A stretch of 64,000 bases of DNA from Neisseriales bacterium. GTDB taxonomy: Bacteria > Pseudomonadota > Gammaproteobacteria > Burkholderiales > Q3-R57-64. A model generated the notes under the pieces. It was not told the origin of the DNA. It ran no database searches and saw only the letters and a program-made list of their open reading frames with translations. Location of the stretch: positions 558,001-622,000 of the forward strand of contig CP064990.1 of the NCBI GenBank assembly GCA_016699915.1, given 5' to 3'. Shown here in pieces: positions 52,459 to 62,392 of this stretch. Within the stretch, counting starts at the first letter, position 1, and every line of letters begins with the position of its first letter. The translations under genes and the position numbers were made by a program.

Positions 52459-54189
52459 TCATGAAAGCCTGATACGCTCAACTGATATTCGATAGAGTTT
52501 GCGCCATACGAATCCATTCAAGCTCATCACGAATAAACACATCATACCAATACCCAAAGCCAATCGCGGGTAATCACCAACTGCTGTCATGTGTGCAATG
52601 TAACTACCTAATCCTTCTGCTTTTAATGTGGTATCTCCCCAGCGTGCATATTCTGCCACGATGCTCGCATTCCATGAACCTCCACTTGCTGTAATCGCAC
52701 CCGTAATAAAACTTGGAAAAATGGCTGGTAATAAATAACGTTTCCATTTAAGCCAACCTTTTAATCCCGTATTTTTTGCTGCATAACGTAGTTCAGTAGG
52801 AATAGCAGATGCACCCGCAATTACATTAAATAATAAATACCACTGTGTACCTAAAATCATTAATGGAGATAACCAAATATTGGGATTTAATTGAAAACGT
52901 ACAATCATGATCACCATCAATGGAAACATGAGGTTAGCCGGAAAAGCTGCCATAAATTGCGCTAAAGCCTGCAAGCGATTTGACCAATTAGGATTTAACC
53001 CAATCCACACACCAATAGGTACCCAAAACAACGTGGCAATCATAATTAATACTAAAACGCGTATCATGGTATAGCAACCCAACGCAAAAACATGACTGAT
53101 CTCAACCCAATGAACTGTACGCAAAATAAAATGCACCAACTGCCAAGAAATTAAAAGTACAACCATAAGCATAAAAAAATCGAATAAATGCATCCAACGC
53201 GGAGATATGGTACGTACATCCATAGATGGCATCGGGCGTAGTTCACGTCGATAAAACCAAGAAAATGTTGTAACAATACTTTTACCAATAATAAACCCTA
53301 ATTTTTGAAAATGATTTGTTCTGCGTAGCCAAGAAAGTAGCCAAGAAGTTTGCGCATTCCCTCCTCCCGTTTCTTCAAAACGGAACTTATCAGCCCACGC
53401 TAATAAGGGACGAAAAATACATTGATCGTAAATTAAAATACCCAGTCCCATTGCTACAATGGCCCATAAAATGGCATGAATATTATGCATGTCAATCGCA
53501 AGCGCAATATAAGAACCAATACCCGGTAAGCGAATACTCTGATTGGAAACTGAAATTGCCTCAGAAGCCACTACAAAAAACCAGCCACCTGACATCGACA
53601 TCATCATATTCCAAAGAAGATTAGGCATAGCAAACGGCAGCTCGAGTCGCCAAAAACGTTGCCAACCTGATAAACGAAAGACACAAGCAGCTTCTGCTAG
53701 ATCAAATGGAATGGTACGTAAGGATTGATAAAGCGAAAACGCCATATTCCAAGCTTGCGATGTAAAAATAGCAAAAATCGCCGCGCATTCTACACCTAAT
53801 AGATTGCCTGGAAATAAAGCAATAAATCCAGCAAGGGTAATAAATGAAAAACCTAAAACTGGAATAGATTGTAATATATCCAGCAGCGGTAATAAAACAC
53901 GCTCTGCGAGCTTTATTTTAGTAGCAAGGATCGCAAATACGCACGCAAACAACAACGAGATTATCATAGCAAAACACATGCGCAACATCGTGCGAAACAA
54001 GTAGTAAGGCAACATGATCGGGTCAAGCAAGATAGGCAGAGAAGTCCCCACTTGATAGGGTGCGGACATTTGGCTTGCTCCCCAAGCAAGTAGCGCAAGA
54101 AAAGCCAATACAATGGGTAGCAATGCCCAATCCCAGCGATTGCCACCATAACTAATGATTTGTCTTGGCAACGATTGAAAACGAATCAT
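52459..54189 (-). CDS. ABC importer permease with two fused transmembrane domains
   Basis: 576 residues from the ATG at 54189, which has GAGGAG just upstream. Two permease halves are joined in one chain: helices at about 20-270 and about 340-575. Each half shows a weak EAA loop: the first around FDLAEAACVFRLSGWQRFW, the second around ELRYAAKNTGLKGWLKWK. It resembles nitrate/sulfonate/taurine-type permeases. It belongs with the adjacent ATPase. A cognate binding protein is missing from the window. Confidence 0.9.
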   Translation of the reverse strand: MIRFQSLPRQIISYGGNRWDWALLPIVLAFLALLAWGASQMSAPYQVGTSLPILLDPIMLPYYLFRTMLRMCFAMIISLLFACVFAILATKIKLAERVLLPLLDILQSIPVLGFSFITLAGFIALFPGNLLGVECAAIFAIFTSQAWNMAFSLYQSLRTIPFDLAEAACVFRLSGWQRFWRLELPFAMPNLLWNMMMSMSGGWFFVVASEAISVSNQSIRLPGIGSYIALAIDMHNIHAILWAIVAMGLGILIYDQCIFRPLLAWADKFRFEETGGGNAQTSWLLSWLRRTNHFQKLGFIIGKSIVTTFSWFYRRELRPMPSMDVRTISPRWMHLFDFFMLMVVLLISWQLVHFILRTVHWVEISHVFALGCYTMIRVLVLIMIATLFWVPIGVWIGLNPNWSNRLQALAQFMAAFPANLMFPLMVIMIVRFQLNPNIWLSPLMILGTQWYLLFNVIAGASAIPTELRYAAKNTGLKGWLKWKRYLLPAIFPSFITGAITASGGSWNASIVAEYARWGDTTLKAEGLGSYIAHMTAVGDYPRLALGIGMMCLFVMSLNGFVWRKLYRISVERIRLS

Positions 54190-54296
54190 AATCTCCTCAA
54201 TCACGCAATATCGGGAGCGAAATTCGTTGCCGACCTTGCTCTTACATCAGACTGCCACTGGCTTCATTCATGTTAAATATTCTAGCATCATCTCGT

Positions 54297-56390
54297 TTAA
54301 GTCACTAAAAGTGCTTTCATCGACAATCGAATACGACCCCTATCATCCATTTCAATGACTTTCACTTTAACAGTCTGTCCAATAGATACATAATCATTAA
54401 TATCTCGAATTCGCTCATTGGCTATTTGACTAATATGTACAAGTCCATCTTTGCCCGGGAAAAGGGAAACAATTGCACCGACATTATTATCTAAGATCTT
54501 AATAATTGTTCCTTCATAAATGGCGCCTATCTCCACTTCCACAGTAATATCTTCAATACGTTGTTTAGCGCTCTCTGCCCCTTCTTGTGTAACCGATGCA
54601 ATAGTAATAGTCCCATCATCCTCAATATTGATTTCTGTGCCAGTTTCCTTGGTAATCGCTCGAATCGTTTCACCGCCCTTACCAATCACCTCCCGTATTT
54701 TATCGGGATTAATTTTCATAGTGAATAAACGCGGCGCATAATTTGATAAAGACAGAGGAGTTTTGATCGCTTTTTTCATTAAATCTAATATATGCTCTCG
54801 ACCTTCTTTTGCTTGATCCAATGCAACACGCATAATTTCTTCAGTTATACCCTGGATTTTGATATCCATTTGTAATGCTGTTATGCCTTCTGTTGTACCC
54901 GCTACTTTAAAGTCCATATCGCCTAAATGATCCTCATCGCCCAAAATATCGGTCAAGACCGCAAAGCGATTTCCATCTAAAATAAGCCCCATAGCAATAC
55001 CTGCGACATGGGCTTTAAGTGGCACACCTGCGGCAAGCAGTGATAAACAGCCGCCACAAACAGATGCCATGGAGGAAGAACCATTAGATTCTGTAATTTC
55101 AGACACTACGCGTACGGAATAACCAAATTCTTCAGCAGAAGGTAATACTGCAAGCAAAGCACGCTTTGCTAAACGCCCATGACCAATCTCTCGGCGTTTT
55201 GGTGGTCCAAGACGCCCTGTTTCCCCAGTTGCATAGGGTGGGAAGTTATAATGTAACATGAAGCGTTCAATATATTCACCCGACAAAGCATCAATCACTT
55301 GACCATCGCGCTGCGTACCCAAAGTCGTCACAACAAGTGCTTGAGTTTCGCCACGCGTAAAAAGTGCTGAACCATGTGCACGGGGCAATATACTGGTGCG
55401 AATACTGATGGGACGTACAGCTGAAGTGCTACGTCCATCAATACGCGGTTCGCCACTTAAAATCTGCCCACGTACTACATCTGCTTCAAGTGCCTTAAAA
55501 TGCTGTTTAATTTTGTTTATTAAAAGCGGATCAGTGTTGATATCTATCAAGGCAGATTTAACTTTTTCCCATGCCTCTGCTAATTTTTTAGTGCGTGCCT
55601 GCTTCCCACGAAGCTGGAATGCTACACAAATATCATCTTTAGCAAGATCCCGTACACGCTTTACCAAAGTTTCGTCCTCTGGCAATGGCTGCCAGTCCCA
55701 CAATATAGGATTAACTTCATCTGCCAATGCATTGATTGCTTCGATAACATCCTGCATAGCTTGATGACCAAACATCACCGCGCCAAGCATTACTTCTTCT
55801 GGCAATTCCTTCGCTTCTGATTCCACCATCAGTACCGCAGAAGACGTGCCAGCTACCACTAAATCCAGATCTGAAATTGCTAATTCTGCCTTAGTAGGAT
55901 TTAATTGATATTCACCATTGATATAACCGACCCGTGCTGCACCAATTGGACCATTAAACGGCATGCCAGAAATTGTCAATGCCGCTGATGCACCAATCAT
56001 TGCGGGAATATCAGAATCAATTTCCGGATCCAAAGAAAGTACTGTCGCTATAATTTGCACATCATGGTAAAAACCAGCCGGAAAAAGTGGGCGAATGGGT
56101 CGGTCAATTAAGCGGCTAGTCAAAATTTCTTTTTCTGATTGCCTAGCTTCTCGTTTAAAAAAACCGCCCGGTATTTTGCCTGCTGCGTAGGTGCGCTCAA
56201 AATAGTCAACCGAAAGCGGGAAAAAATCTTGTTCTGATTGAACTTCACTAGAGCCAACAGCTGAAACCAAAACTATTGTATCGCCCATTGATACCAATAC
56301 TGATCCACTTGCCTGCCGCCCAATCTCTCCCGTTTCAAGGGTAACGGTATGCTGTCCATATTGAAAACTTTTGCTAACCTTATTAAACAT
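54297..56390 (-). CDS. pnp: Polynucleotide phosphorylase
   Basis: 3'-5' phosphorolytic exoribonuclease and degradosome component. 697 residues: two RNase PH domains (about 1-140 and 315-540) joined by a helical linker, then KH (about 555-615) with VIGKGGETIRAI and S1 (about 620-690) with VSLFPGKDGLVHISQI. FKREARQSEKEILTSRLIDRP is conserved. It follows rpsO by 101 bases, the standard rpsO-pnp order. Confidence 0.98.
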   Translation of the reverse strand: MFNKVSKSFQYGQHTVTLETGEIGRQASGSVLVSMGDTIVLVSAVGSSEVQSEQDFFPLSVDYFERTYAAGKIPGGFFKREARQSEKEILTSRLIDRPIRPLFPAGFYHDVQIIATVLSLDPEIDSDIPAMIGASAALTISGMPFNGPIGAARVGYINGEYQLNPTKAELAISDLDLVVAGTSSAVLMVESEAKELPEEVMLGAVMFGHQAMQDVIEAINALADEVNPILWDWQPLPEDETLVKRVRDLAKDDICVAFQLRGKQARTKKLAEAWEKVKSALIDINTDPLLINKIKQHFKALEADVVRGQILSGEPRIDGRSTSAVRPISIRTSILPRAHGSALFTRGETQALVVTTLGTQRDGQVIDALSGEYIERFMLHYNFPPYATGETGRLGPPKRREIGHGRLAKRALLAVLPSAEEFGYSVRVVSEITESNGSSSMASVCGGCLSLLAAGVPLKAHVAGIAMGLILDGNRFAVLTDILGDEDHLGDMDFKVAGTTEGITALQMDIKIQGITEEIMRVALDQAKEGREHILDLMKKAIKTPLSLSNYAPRLFTMKINPDKIREVIGKGGETIRAITKETGTEINIEDDGTITIASVTQEGAESAKQRIEDITVEVEIGAIYEGTIIKILDNNVGAIVSLFPGKDGLVHISQIANERIRDINDYVSIGQTVKVKVIEMDDRGRIRLSMKALLVT

Positions 56391-56491
56391 TATTATTCTC
56401 GACTTTCGTTTTGTTAATTTTTGTCAACATTGCACACCACTTCATCGCTCAATTAATTCTGTAATGAGCGATATTTTTATATAAAAATAAC

Positions 56492-56761
56492 TTATTTCCT
56501 CAGGCTCAAACGACCAATTAAACTACGGTACAGCTCTAGATTGGTACGTTGTAAGTAATCCAGCAAGCGTCTGCGTCGACTAACCAACTTAAGCAAACCG
56601 CGACGACTATGATTGTCTTTCACATGTGTTTTAAAATGCGTCGTCAAATCGTTAATGCGTGCCGTCAGAATAGCAATTTGTGTCTCCGACGAACCCGTAT
56701 CACCCTCTTTTCGCTGATATGTCCTAATAATTTCTGCTTTATCCTCAACACTAATCGCCAT
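56492..56761 (-). CDS. rpsO: 30S ribosomal protein S15
   Basis: 89-residue protein binding 16S rRNA and bridging to 23S. DTGSSETQIAILTARI and HSRRGLLKLVSRRRRLLDYL are the family signatures. In E. coli it controls its own translation. It lies between truB and pnp as in most proteobacteria. Confidence 0.98.
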   Translation of the reverse strand: MAISVEDKAEIIRTYQRKEGDTGSSETQIAILTARINDLTTHFKTHVKDNHSRRGLLKLVSRRRRLLDYLQRTNLELYRSLIGRLSLRK

Positions 56762-56822
56762 ACTCTTTATGCTCCAAACAATGAATATCTATTCTTAAAG
56801 TTTTAACGATAAACTAAATTCT

Positions 56823-57731
56823 TTATTCCATGGCCATTAATCTAATAGGGGTTAGTACACCCGGTTTTTGCGCTTCCCCGACACCAATAAACAACGGGGG
56901 ATCCGTTTCGCTATACACACGAAATCTCTTCAGTATATCACTACTTTGCTCAAAGATGGGTACTGTTTGGCCTTGCTGAAAAGAGAATGCTTGTTTTTTT
57001 TCTAAACATATCGTTGGCAAACTTGTCACTAAAGAATCAACTGGCATTAATTTAGTTTTGCGATCGTTTAAGGATAGCTGTTCTAATGTTTCAACGGAAA
57101 ACGCATCTTTCAAACCATAAATGCCGATCTGCGTTCTTTTCAGCGCAAGCAGTGATGCACCACTTCCTAATGTGCGGCCAATATCCTCTGCAAGCGTCCG
57201 AATATAAGTACCTTTACTACAGTGAATAAATATGTCCGCTACACCATCTGCATAACGCATCACCTCCATGTGATACACCGTAATTTTTCTTGGAGCGCGC
57301 TCAACCGTCAAACCAGACCGCGCATATTGGTAAAGCGGCTTACCATGGTATTTGAGTGCTGAATACATGGGCGGCAATTGCATTTGATCGCCACAAAATT
57401 GGGACACAACATGCTCTAAATCCGCTTGGCAAAAAGTAACATCATGCCGTTTAAGGACTGCGCCTTCTTGGTCACCCGTTGTAGTAGTCACACCAAACTG
57501 TACTGTTGCACAATACGCTTTATCGGCATCTAATAAATAAGATGCAAACTTTGTTGCTTCACCTAAGCATATTGGCAAAAGCCCAGTAGCTGCAGGATCT
57601 AACGAACCAGTATGACCTGCTTTTTTGGCCTGAAATAGACGACGGACTATTTGTGTGGCACGATGGCTACTAAGTCCCAATGGCTTATCCAGCAGCAACA
57701 CACCAAAAATAGTTTCAGTACATTCAGCCAT
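56823..57731 (-). CDS. truB: tRNA pseudouridine(55) synthase TruB
   Basis: Makes pseudouridine 55 in the T loop of tRNAs. 302 residues. The catalytic Asp is in GHTGSLDPAATGLLPICLG. FGVTTTTGDQEG and CSKGTYIRTLAEDIG are further family motifs. A PUA-like C-terminus is present (about 245-302). In many proteobacteria rbfA precedes truB; here the deoxynucleoside kinase gene does, 6 bases upstream. Confidence 0.97.
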   Translation of the reverse strand: MAECTETIFGVLLLDKPLGLSSHRATQIVRRLFQAKKAGHTGSLDPAATGLLPICLGEATKFASYLLDADKAYCATVQFGVTTTTGDQEGAVLKRHDVTFCQADLEHVVSQFCGDQMQLPPMYSALKYHGKPLYQYARSGLTVERAPRKITVYHMEVMRYADGVADIFIHCSKGTYIRTLAEDIGRTLGSGASLLALKRTQIGIYGLKDAFSVETLEQLSLNDRKTKLMPVDSLVTSLPTICLEKKQAFSFQQGQTVPIFEQSSDILKRFRVYSETDPPLFIGVGEAQKPGVLTPIRLMAME

Positions 57732-57737
57732 ATCGTA

Positions 57738-58388
57738 TTAATTCTTATTAAAGTAACTACGAACACTGCGATTTTTGGCAATATACTGAAGTAATAGATA
57801 AAAATCCTCGTCTCGACTAAAAATTAAATTATCGGTGTTAACAATCAGTAAAGGCGAAGCATTATAGTGATGAAAAAACGTACTGTATGCAACTTGAATA
57901 CGGCTCAAATACCCTTCTGGAAAAATTTTTTCATATTCATCTCCCCTTGCTGCAATACGTCGCTTAACCATATCTTCAGAAACTTGCAAATAGATCACAA
58001 GTTTAGGAACAGGGTAGCGTGGGGCAATTTGATCGACAATGTAGCGATATAAAGACAATTCGTCATCATCAAGAATCATTTTGGCAAAGATCGCATCTTT
58101 TTCAAAAAGAAAATCAGATACTATAATTTTAGAAGTGGCCATTTCAGGGGCAAACATGTTCTGTGCCATTGCGATCCGCTGCTGCAAAAAGGCTAGTTGT
58201 GTTGCCAATGCAAGATGACCTGTATTGCTGTAAAAACGCAGCAAAAAAGGGTTATCCTCCGGACGCTCTTTGATAAATGTGGCGTGATAATAATCAACTA
58301 AACGCTTAGCTAATTCAGATTTACCCGCGCCAATTGTGCCTTCAACAACGATGTAATCAAAAGGTAAGGTAATAGGTTTTATAGTCAT
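57738..58388 (-). CDS. Deoxynucleoside kinase (dGK/dAK type)
   Basis: 216-residue P-loop kinase phosphorylating deoxynucleosides for salvage. The P-loop is VEGTIGAGKS (about 15-24). KERPEDNPFLLRFY gives the conserved substrate-binding Glu, and VIYLQVSEDMVKRRIAARGDEYE contains the lid arginines. The order pcnB-folK-kinase is characteristic of betaproteobacteria. Deoxyadenosine/deoxyguanosine preference is assumed from family and not shown by sequence. Confidence 0.92.
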   Translation of the reverse strand: MTIKPITLPFDYIVVEGTIGAGKSELAKRLVDYYHATFIKERPEDNPFLLRFYSNTGHLALATQLAFLQQRIAMAQNMFAPEMATSKIIVSDFLFEKDAIFAKMILDDDELSLYRYIVDQIAPRYPVPKLVIYLQVSEDMVKRRIAARGDEYEKIFPEGYLSRIQVAYSTFFHHYNASPLLIVNTDNLIFSRDEDFYLLLQYIAKNRSVRSYFNKN

Positions 58389-58416
58389 CGCTAAAAGTCA
58401 ATCATCTATTCTAATA

Positions 58417-58932
58417 TTACGATATGTCATGGATCCGCATAACACCTTCGCATTCTACACGAGCTAATAACATTTTTAGGGTTCTATTCGGAAAAACCAA
58501 TAAATCAGGATCTAATTCCATCAGCGGTAACAGTACAAAAGCTCTTTGGGCTAACCTTGGATGTGGTAGCGTTAGTATTGGATCAGCACAGACTACATCC
58601 TGATACCACAATAAATCAATATCTAAAATACGTGGCGCATTGCGAAAAGTTCTTTTTCGACCGAATTGTTCCTCAATACGCAACATTGCTTTTAATAAAT
58701 CATATGGCATCAAGCTTGTTGTAATAATTGCTACGGCATTAATAAAGTCTGGTTGGTTTAAATAACCAACTGGTTTGGTCAAATAAAATGAAGAGCTAGC
58801 CATCAAGCGAATCTTTGGATGATCTGCTAAAGTTGCTAAAGCTGCCTTGACTTGGCGTATCGGATCATTAAGATTACTTCCTAAACCAAGATAAGCCTTT
58901 TTAAATATTGGATTTATTGAAGAACGACCCAT
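58417..58932 (-). CDS. folK: 2-amino-4-hydroxy-6-hydroxymethyldihydropteridine pyrophosphokinase
   Basis: Folate pathway enzyme transferring pyrophosphate from ATP to the pterin. 171 residues. AYLGLGSNLNDP, the FGRKRTFRNAPRILDIDLLWY signature and LPHPRLAQRAFVLLPL are all present. The start overlaps the pcnB stop by 19 bases. Confidence 0.97.
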   Translation of the reverse strand: MGRSSINPIFKKAYLGLGSNLNDPIRQVKAALATLADHPKIRLMASSSFYLTKPVGYLNQPDFINAVAIITTSLMPYDLLKAMLRIEEQFGRKRTFRNAPRILDIDLLWYQDVVCADPILTLPHPRLAQRAFVLLPLMELDPDLLVFPNRTLKMLLARVECEGVMRIHDIS

Positions 58933-60101
58933 TTGGCAACTACCTTCTTAGGAATCTGCTCGCTTTTGGCACGTAACAGAAAAAAATCTAATCCTGCTCT
59001 AAAATGCGGTTGTTTTAGCAAACGTCCCGCTTTTTCAGGAACTGTTGACTCAAAGCTTTCCTGCATGACCCATAGCGCTTTCATGACTGTCATAAAGCAA
59101 CGGGGAATAGTATGAGCCGCCCTAAAACGTTGATCAACTATTTCAATCGCATGGAGCATAGCTGATTCCGGTTTTTTATAACGCTTAAGCAACATTTTTT
59201 TTAAATTCAGTATACTCGGCCATGCTAAAGTAGCTAATAAGAAACTGGTAGAAACTGTTTGGTAGCATTGGACACGTTTGTCCGTAGCTTGAAGCACAGT
59301 CATGATAAAAGGTATATCAAGATAAATATTCAATTGCTTAAAAAATGGGAACGCAGCGGTGAGTTGATAGTGCTGGAGTAACCTCATTGCTTGTACCGCA
59401 TATCCATTGGTCAAATATTTCAACATTTCATCAAATAAACGTGCAGTGGGTTCTTTATCCAATAAATATTGAGTATCAACGATTGCCTGCCGCGTATTCT
59501 TTTCAATGTTAAAATCCAGTTTTGCTGAAAAGCGAATGGCGCGTAATATTCTAATCGGGTCTTCCCGATAGCGTATAGCAGGGTCGCCAATAGTCACAAT
59601 TTGTTTTTCAACAAGATCGGCTAAACCACCCACATGATCAATAATATTTTCGTCAGTTGGTTCATAAAGTAATGCATTAATAGTAAAGTCACGCCGCCGC
59701 ATATCTTCTTCACGATGACCAAAAATATTGTCTCGCATAATACGACCACTGCTATTACAAAGTTTTGTGCCCTGCTTTCTAAAGGTAGACACTTCAATTA
59801 CCCTACGATCAATCACAACATGCACGATACGAAAACGCCGACCAATAATATAAGCACGTCGAAATAAGCGCCGCACTGATTCGGGCGGTGCATCGGTTGC
59901 CACATCAAAATCTTTAGGTGTTTGATGGAGCAATATATCTCGCACTGCTCCGCCAACAATGTAGGCCTCAAAACCATTTTGTTGCAGATGCTGGACAACT
60001 TGGCAGGCGCCCGCGCTAAATTGCGTGCGCGACAACTGTGTCCTAGTCGCAAGTAAAATGGGAGAATAAGGAGTCGATACAAGTGAACCAGCAGTCTTCA
60101 T
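58914..60101 (-). CDS. pcnB: Poly(A) polymerase I
   Basis: Adds 3' A-tails that promote RNA decay. About 395 residues from the ATG at 60101; the open frame extends to a TTG at 60164. The nucleotidyltransferase head has YIVGGAVRDILLHQTPKDFDVATDA with the catalytic DxD. RRDFTINALLYEP and IGDPAIRYREDPIRILRAIRFSAKL mark the family and favour PcnB over the CCA-adding enzyme, as does the folK linkage. It is shorter at the C-terminus than E. coli PcnB. Confidence 0.93.
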   Translation of the reverse strand: MKTAGSLVSTPYSPILLATRTQLSRTQFSAGACQVVQHLQQNGFEAYIVGGAVRDILLHQTPKDFDVATDAPPESVRRLFRRAYIIGRRFRIVHVVIDRRVIEVSTFRKQGTKLCNSSGRIMRDNIFGHREEDMRRRDFTINALLYEPTDENIIDHVGGLADLVEKQIVTIGDPAIRYREDPIRILRAIRFSAKLDFNIEKNTRQAIVDTQYLLDKEPTARLFDEMLKYLTNGYAVQAMRLLQHYQLTAAFPFFKQLNIYLDIPFIMTVLQATDKRVQCYQTVSTSFLLATLAWPSILNLKKMLLKRYKKPESAMLHAIEIVDQRFRAAHTIPRCFMTVMKALWVMQESFESTVPEKAGRLLKQPHFRAGLDFFLLRAKSEQIPKKVVAKWVVLQ

Positions 60102-60211
60102 CAAAGCCGATGCGACGATATTTTTAGATGGATGAATTCTACTTGAAGCATTGGGATTTAACAATTAAGATGGCAAGTTCCTATCATTATCACTTGTGGT
60201 AACTTAAGACC

Positions 60212-61408
60212 ATGCAAATTGCACAGCGTGTCCAAAATATTAAAGAATCGCCAACACTTGCTATGGCTGCCAAGGCTCAAAAAATGAAAGCAGAAGGCTT
60301 GGATATTATTGATCTGTCAACAGGTGAGCCAGATTTTGATACACCGGAACATATTAAACAAGCAGCAATAGGAGCGTTACAATGCGGTTTTACAAAATAC
60401 ACTGCTGTTACGGGTACGAAAACCTTAAAAGAAGCGATTATCAGTAAATTTTACCAAGAAAACAACATGCGGTTCTCGCAGGATGAAGTCATTGTCTCGA
60501 CAGGCGCTAAGCATGTTTTTTACAATCTATGCATGGCTTACTTAAACCAAAACGATGAAGTCATTATACCAGCACCTTTTTGGGTATCTTATCCTGATAT
60601 GGTTACACTTGCAGGCGCTGTGCCTATCCTTTTAACCTGCCCAGCCCATCAAGGTTATAAATTAACGCCTTCACAATTATCAGCAGCTATTACACCTAAA
60701 ACTCGGTTATTGGTTATCAATTCACCAGCTAACCCAACTGGCGCAACCTATTCTTTGGATGAACTCAAAGCGTTGGCAAAAGTGCTAATCCAACATCCAG
60801 ATATACTTATCGCATCAGATGATATCTATGAGCATATTCTCATGAAAGACAATCGTGCTTATAACATCTTAGATGCAGAGCCCGCTTTAAAACAACAAAC
60901 GCTGCTTATTAACGGCGTTTCTAAAGCTTTTGCAATGACTGGGTGGCGTATCGGATACGCAGGAGGTCCACGCACGATCATCCGGGCAATGGGAATGATC
61001 CAATCTCAATCAACCTCTAACCCTTGTTCGATTGCTCAAGTTGCCGCACAAGCTGCGTTAACTGGTGACAAAACTTGTTTGAAAACGAAGCTGACTACCT
61101 TTAGACAACGTCATGATTTATTGATTCGGCGTTTTGATCAAATAGATGGTCTGCAATACTTACCTGCCCAGGGGGCTTTTTATGCCTTTATTGATGCAAG
61201 TGATGCTATCACACGACTTGCCAAGCAAGGTAAAATTACTGCATGCGATGATTTAGCCTTAACAGATTACTTACTAGATCAATACCACATCGCCGTTGTG
61301 CCCGGTTCAGCATTTGGCATGGCCAAGCACTTTAGAATATCTTTTGCAACAAGAACTGATCAATTAGAAAAAGCCTTAGATCGCATGGACATTGCCTTTA
61401 GCGCATAA
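60212..61408 (+). CDS. Aspartate aminotransferase-type PLP enzyme (class I, subgroup gamma)
   Basis: 398 residues. It probably transaminates aspartate and oxaloacetate. PLP-Lys is in NGVSKAFAMTGWRIGYAGG. STGEPDFDTPEHI, TKYTAVTGTKTLKEAI and NSPANPTGATYS are hallmarks of the AspB/AatA group, which differs from E. coli AspC. Some members also use prephenate. Its TAA stop abuts the stop of the convergent fabH with no base between. Confidence 0.92.
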   Translation: MQIAQRVQNIKESPTLAMAAKAQKMKAEGLDIIDLSTGEPDFDTPEHIKQAAIGALQCGFTKYTAVTGTKTLKEAIISKFYQENNMRFSQDEVIVSTGAKHVFYNLCMAYLNQNDEVIIPAPFWVSYPDMVTLAGAVPILLTCPAHQGYKLTPSQLSAAITPKTRLLVINSPANPTGATYSLDELKALAKVLIQHPDILIASDDIYEHILMKDNRAYNILDAEPALKQQTLLINGVSKAFAMTGWRIGYAGGPRTIIRAMGMIQSQSTSNPCSIAQVAAQAALTGDKTCLKTKLTTFRQRHDLLIRRFDQIDGLQYLPAQGAFYAFIDASDAITRLAKQGKITACDDLALTDYLLDQYHIAVVPGSAFGMAKHFRISFATRTDQLEKALDRMDIAFSA

Positions 61409-62371
61409 CTAGAATGTAAGCACTGCAGCACCCCAAGTAAATCCACCGCCAATTCCTTCTAATAGAATATTGTCTCCTCGCCGGATACGCCCGTCGCGCA
61501 CCGCCGTATCCAAAGCCAGCGGCACCGAAGCTGAGGAAGTATTGCCTTGTTCTGGAAGTGTTAAAACCACGCGCGACATGGGTAATCCAAGATGTTTTGC
61601 TGTTGACTCGATAATACGGATATTGGCTTGGTGCGGAATGAACCAGTTTATCGCCTCTTTACACATTTGCGCCTCAGATAAAATATCGGTTGCCATTTGC
61701 GATAATACTTTCACGGCAAATTTGAAAACAGCTTGGCCATCCATTTGCAGATAGGGCGATCCACAGATCTGACCAGAACGAAGCTGGCCTGGTACAGACA
61801 ACATGTTCTTGCGTGTACCATCAGCCGCCAATTTACAACAATGGATACCGGGCTTATCCGATGCCTCCAGTAACACAGCGCCCGCTCCATCGCCAAACAA
61901 TACACAAGTACTTCGATCCTGCCAATTTAAAAGCTTGGTCATCGTTTCCGCACCAATAACTAAAACTTTACGTGCCATGCCAGAACGAATATAAGCATCA
62001 GCTGTTGCTAAAGCGTAGATAAAGCCTGCGCAAACTGCTTGGATATCAAAAGCTGGGGTAGAACCTTCAAGGCCCAATTTTTGTTGCACAATGCACGCGG
62101 TACTAGGAAAAATAATATCTGGCGTTGTGGTCGCCACAATCAATAAATTAATTTGTTGGCGCTGCTCAGGCATATCAGTAAAAATTGCTTCAGCAGCACG
62201 GCAAGCCAAGTCGCTAGTTAATTCATCTGGCGCTGCAATGTGGCGTGCCTGAATACCTGTACGGCTGACAATCCAGTTATCGCTTGTTTCCACCTGTAAA
62301 GCTAGTGCATCGTTAGAGACACGATGGCTCGGTAAATAACCGCCCGTAGCAATCACTTTCGAATAAATCAT
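61409..62371 (-). CDS. fabH: Beta-ketoacyl-ACP synthase III
   Basis: Starts fatty acid chains by condensing acetyl-CoA with malonyl-ACP. 320 residues. The catalytic triad is Cys in DIQAVCAGFIYAL, His in WFIPHQANIRI and Asn in EQGNTSSASVPLAL. It follows plsX by 21 bases in the conserved rpmF-plsX-fabH order. Confidence 0.97.
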   Translation of the reverse strand: MIYSKVIATGGYLPSHRVSNDALALQVETSDNWIVSRTGIQARHIAAPDELTSDLACRAAEAIFTDMPEQRQQINLLIVATTTPDIIFPSTACIVQQKLGLEGSTPAFDIQAVCAGFIYALATADAYIRSGMARKVLVIGAETMTKLLNWQDRSTCVLFGDGAGAVLLEASDKPGIHCCKLAADGTRKNMLSVPGQLRSGQICGSPYLQMDGQAVFKFAVKVLSQMATDILSEAQMCKEAINWFIPHQANIRIIESTAKHLGLPMSRVVLTLPEQGNTSSASVPLALDTAVRDGRIRRGDNILLEGIGGGFTWGAAVLTF

Positions 62372-62392
62372 ATAGACTATTTTATGTCATCA

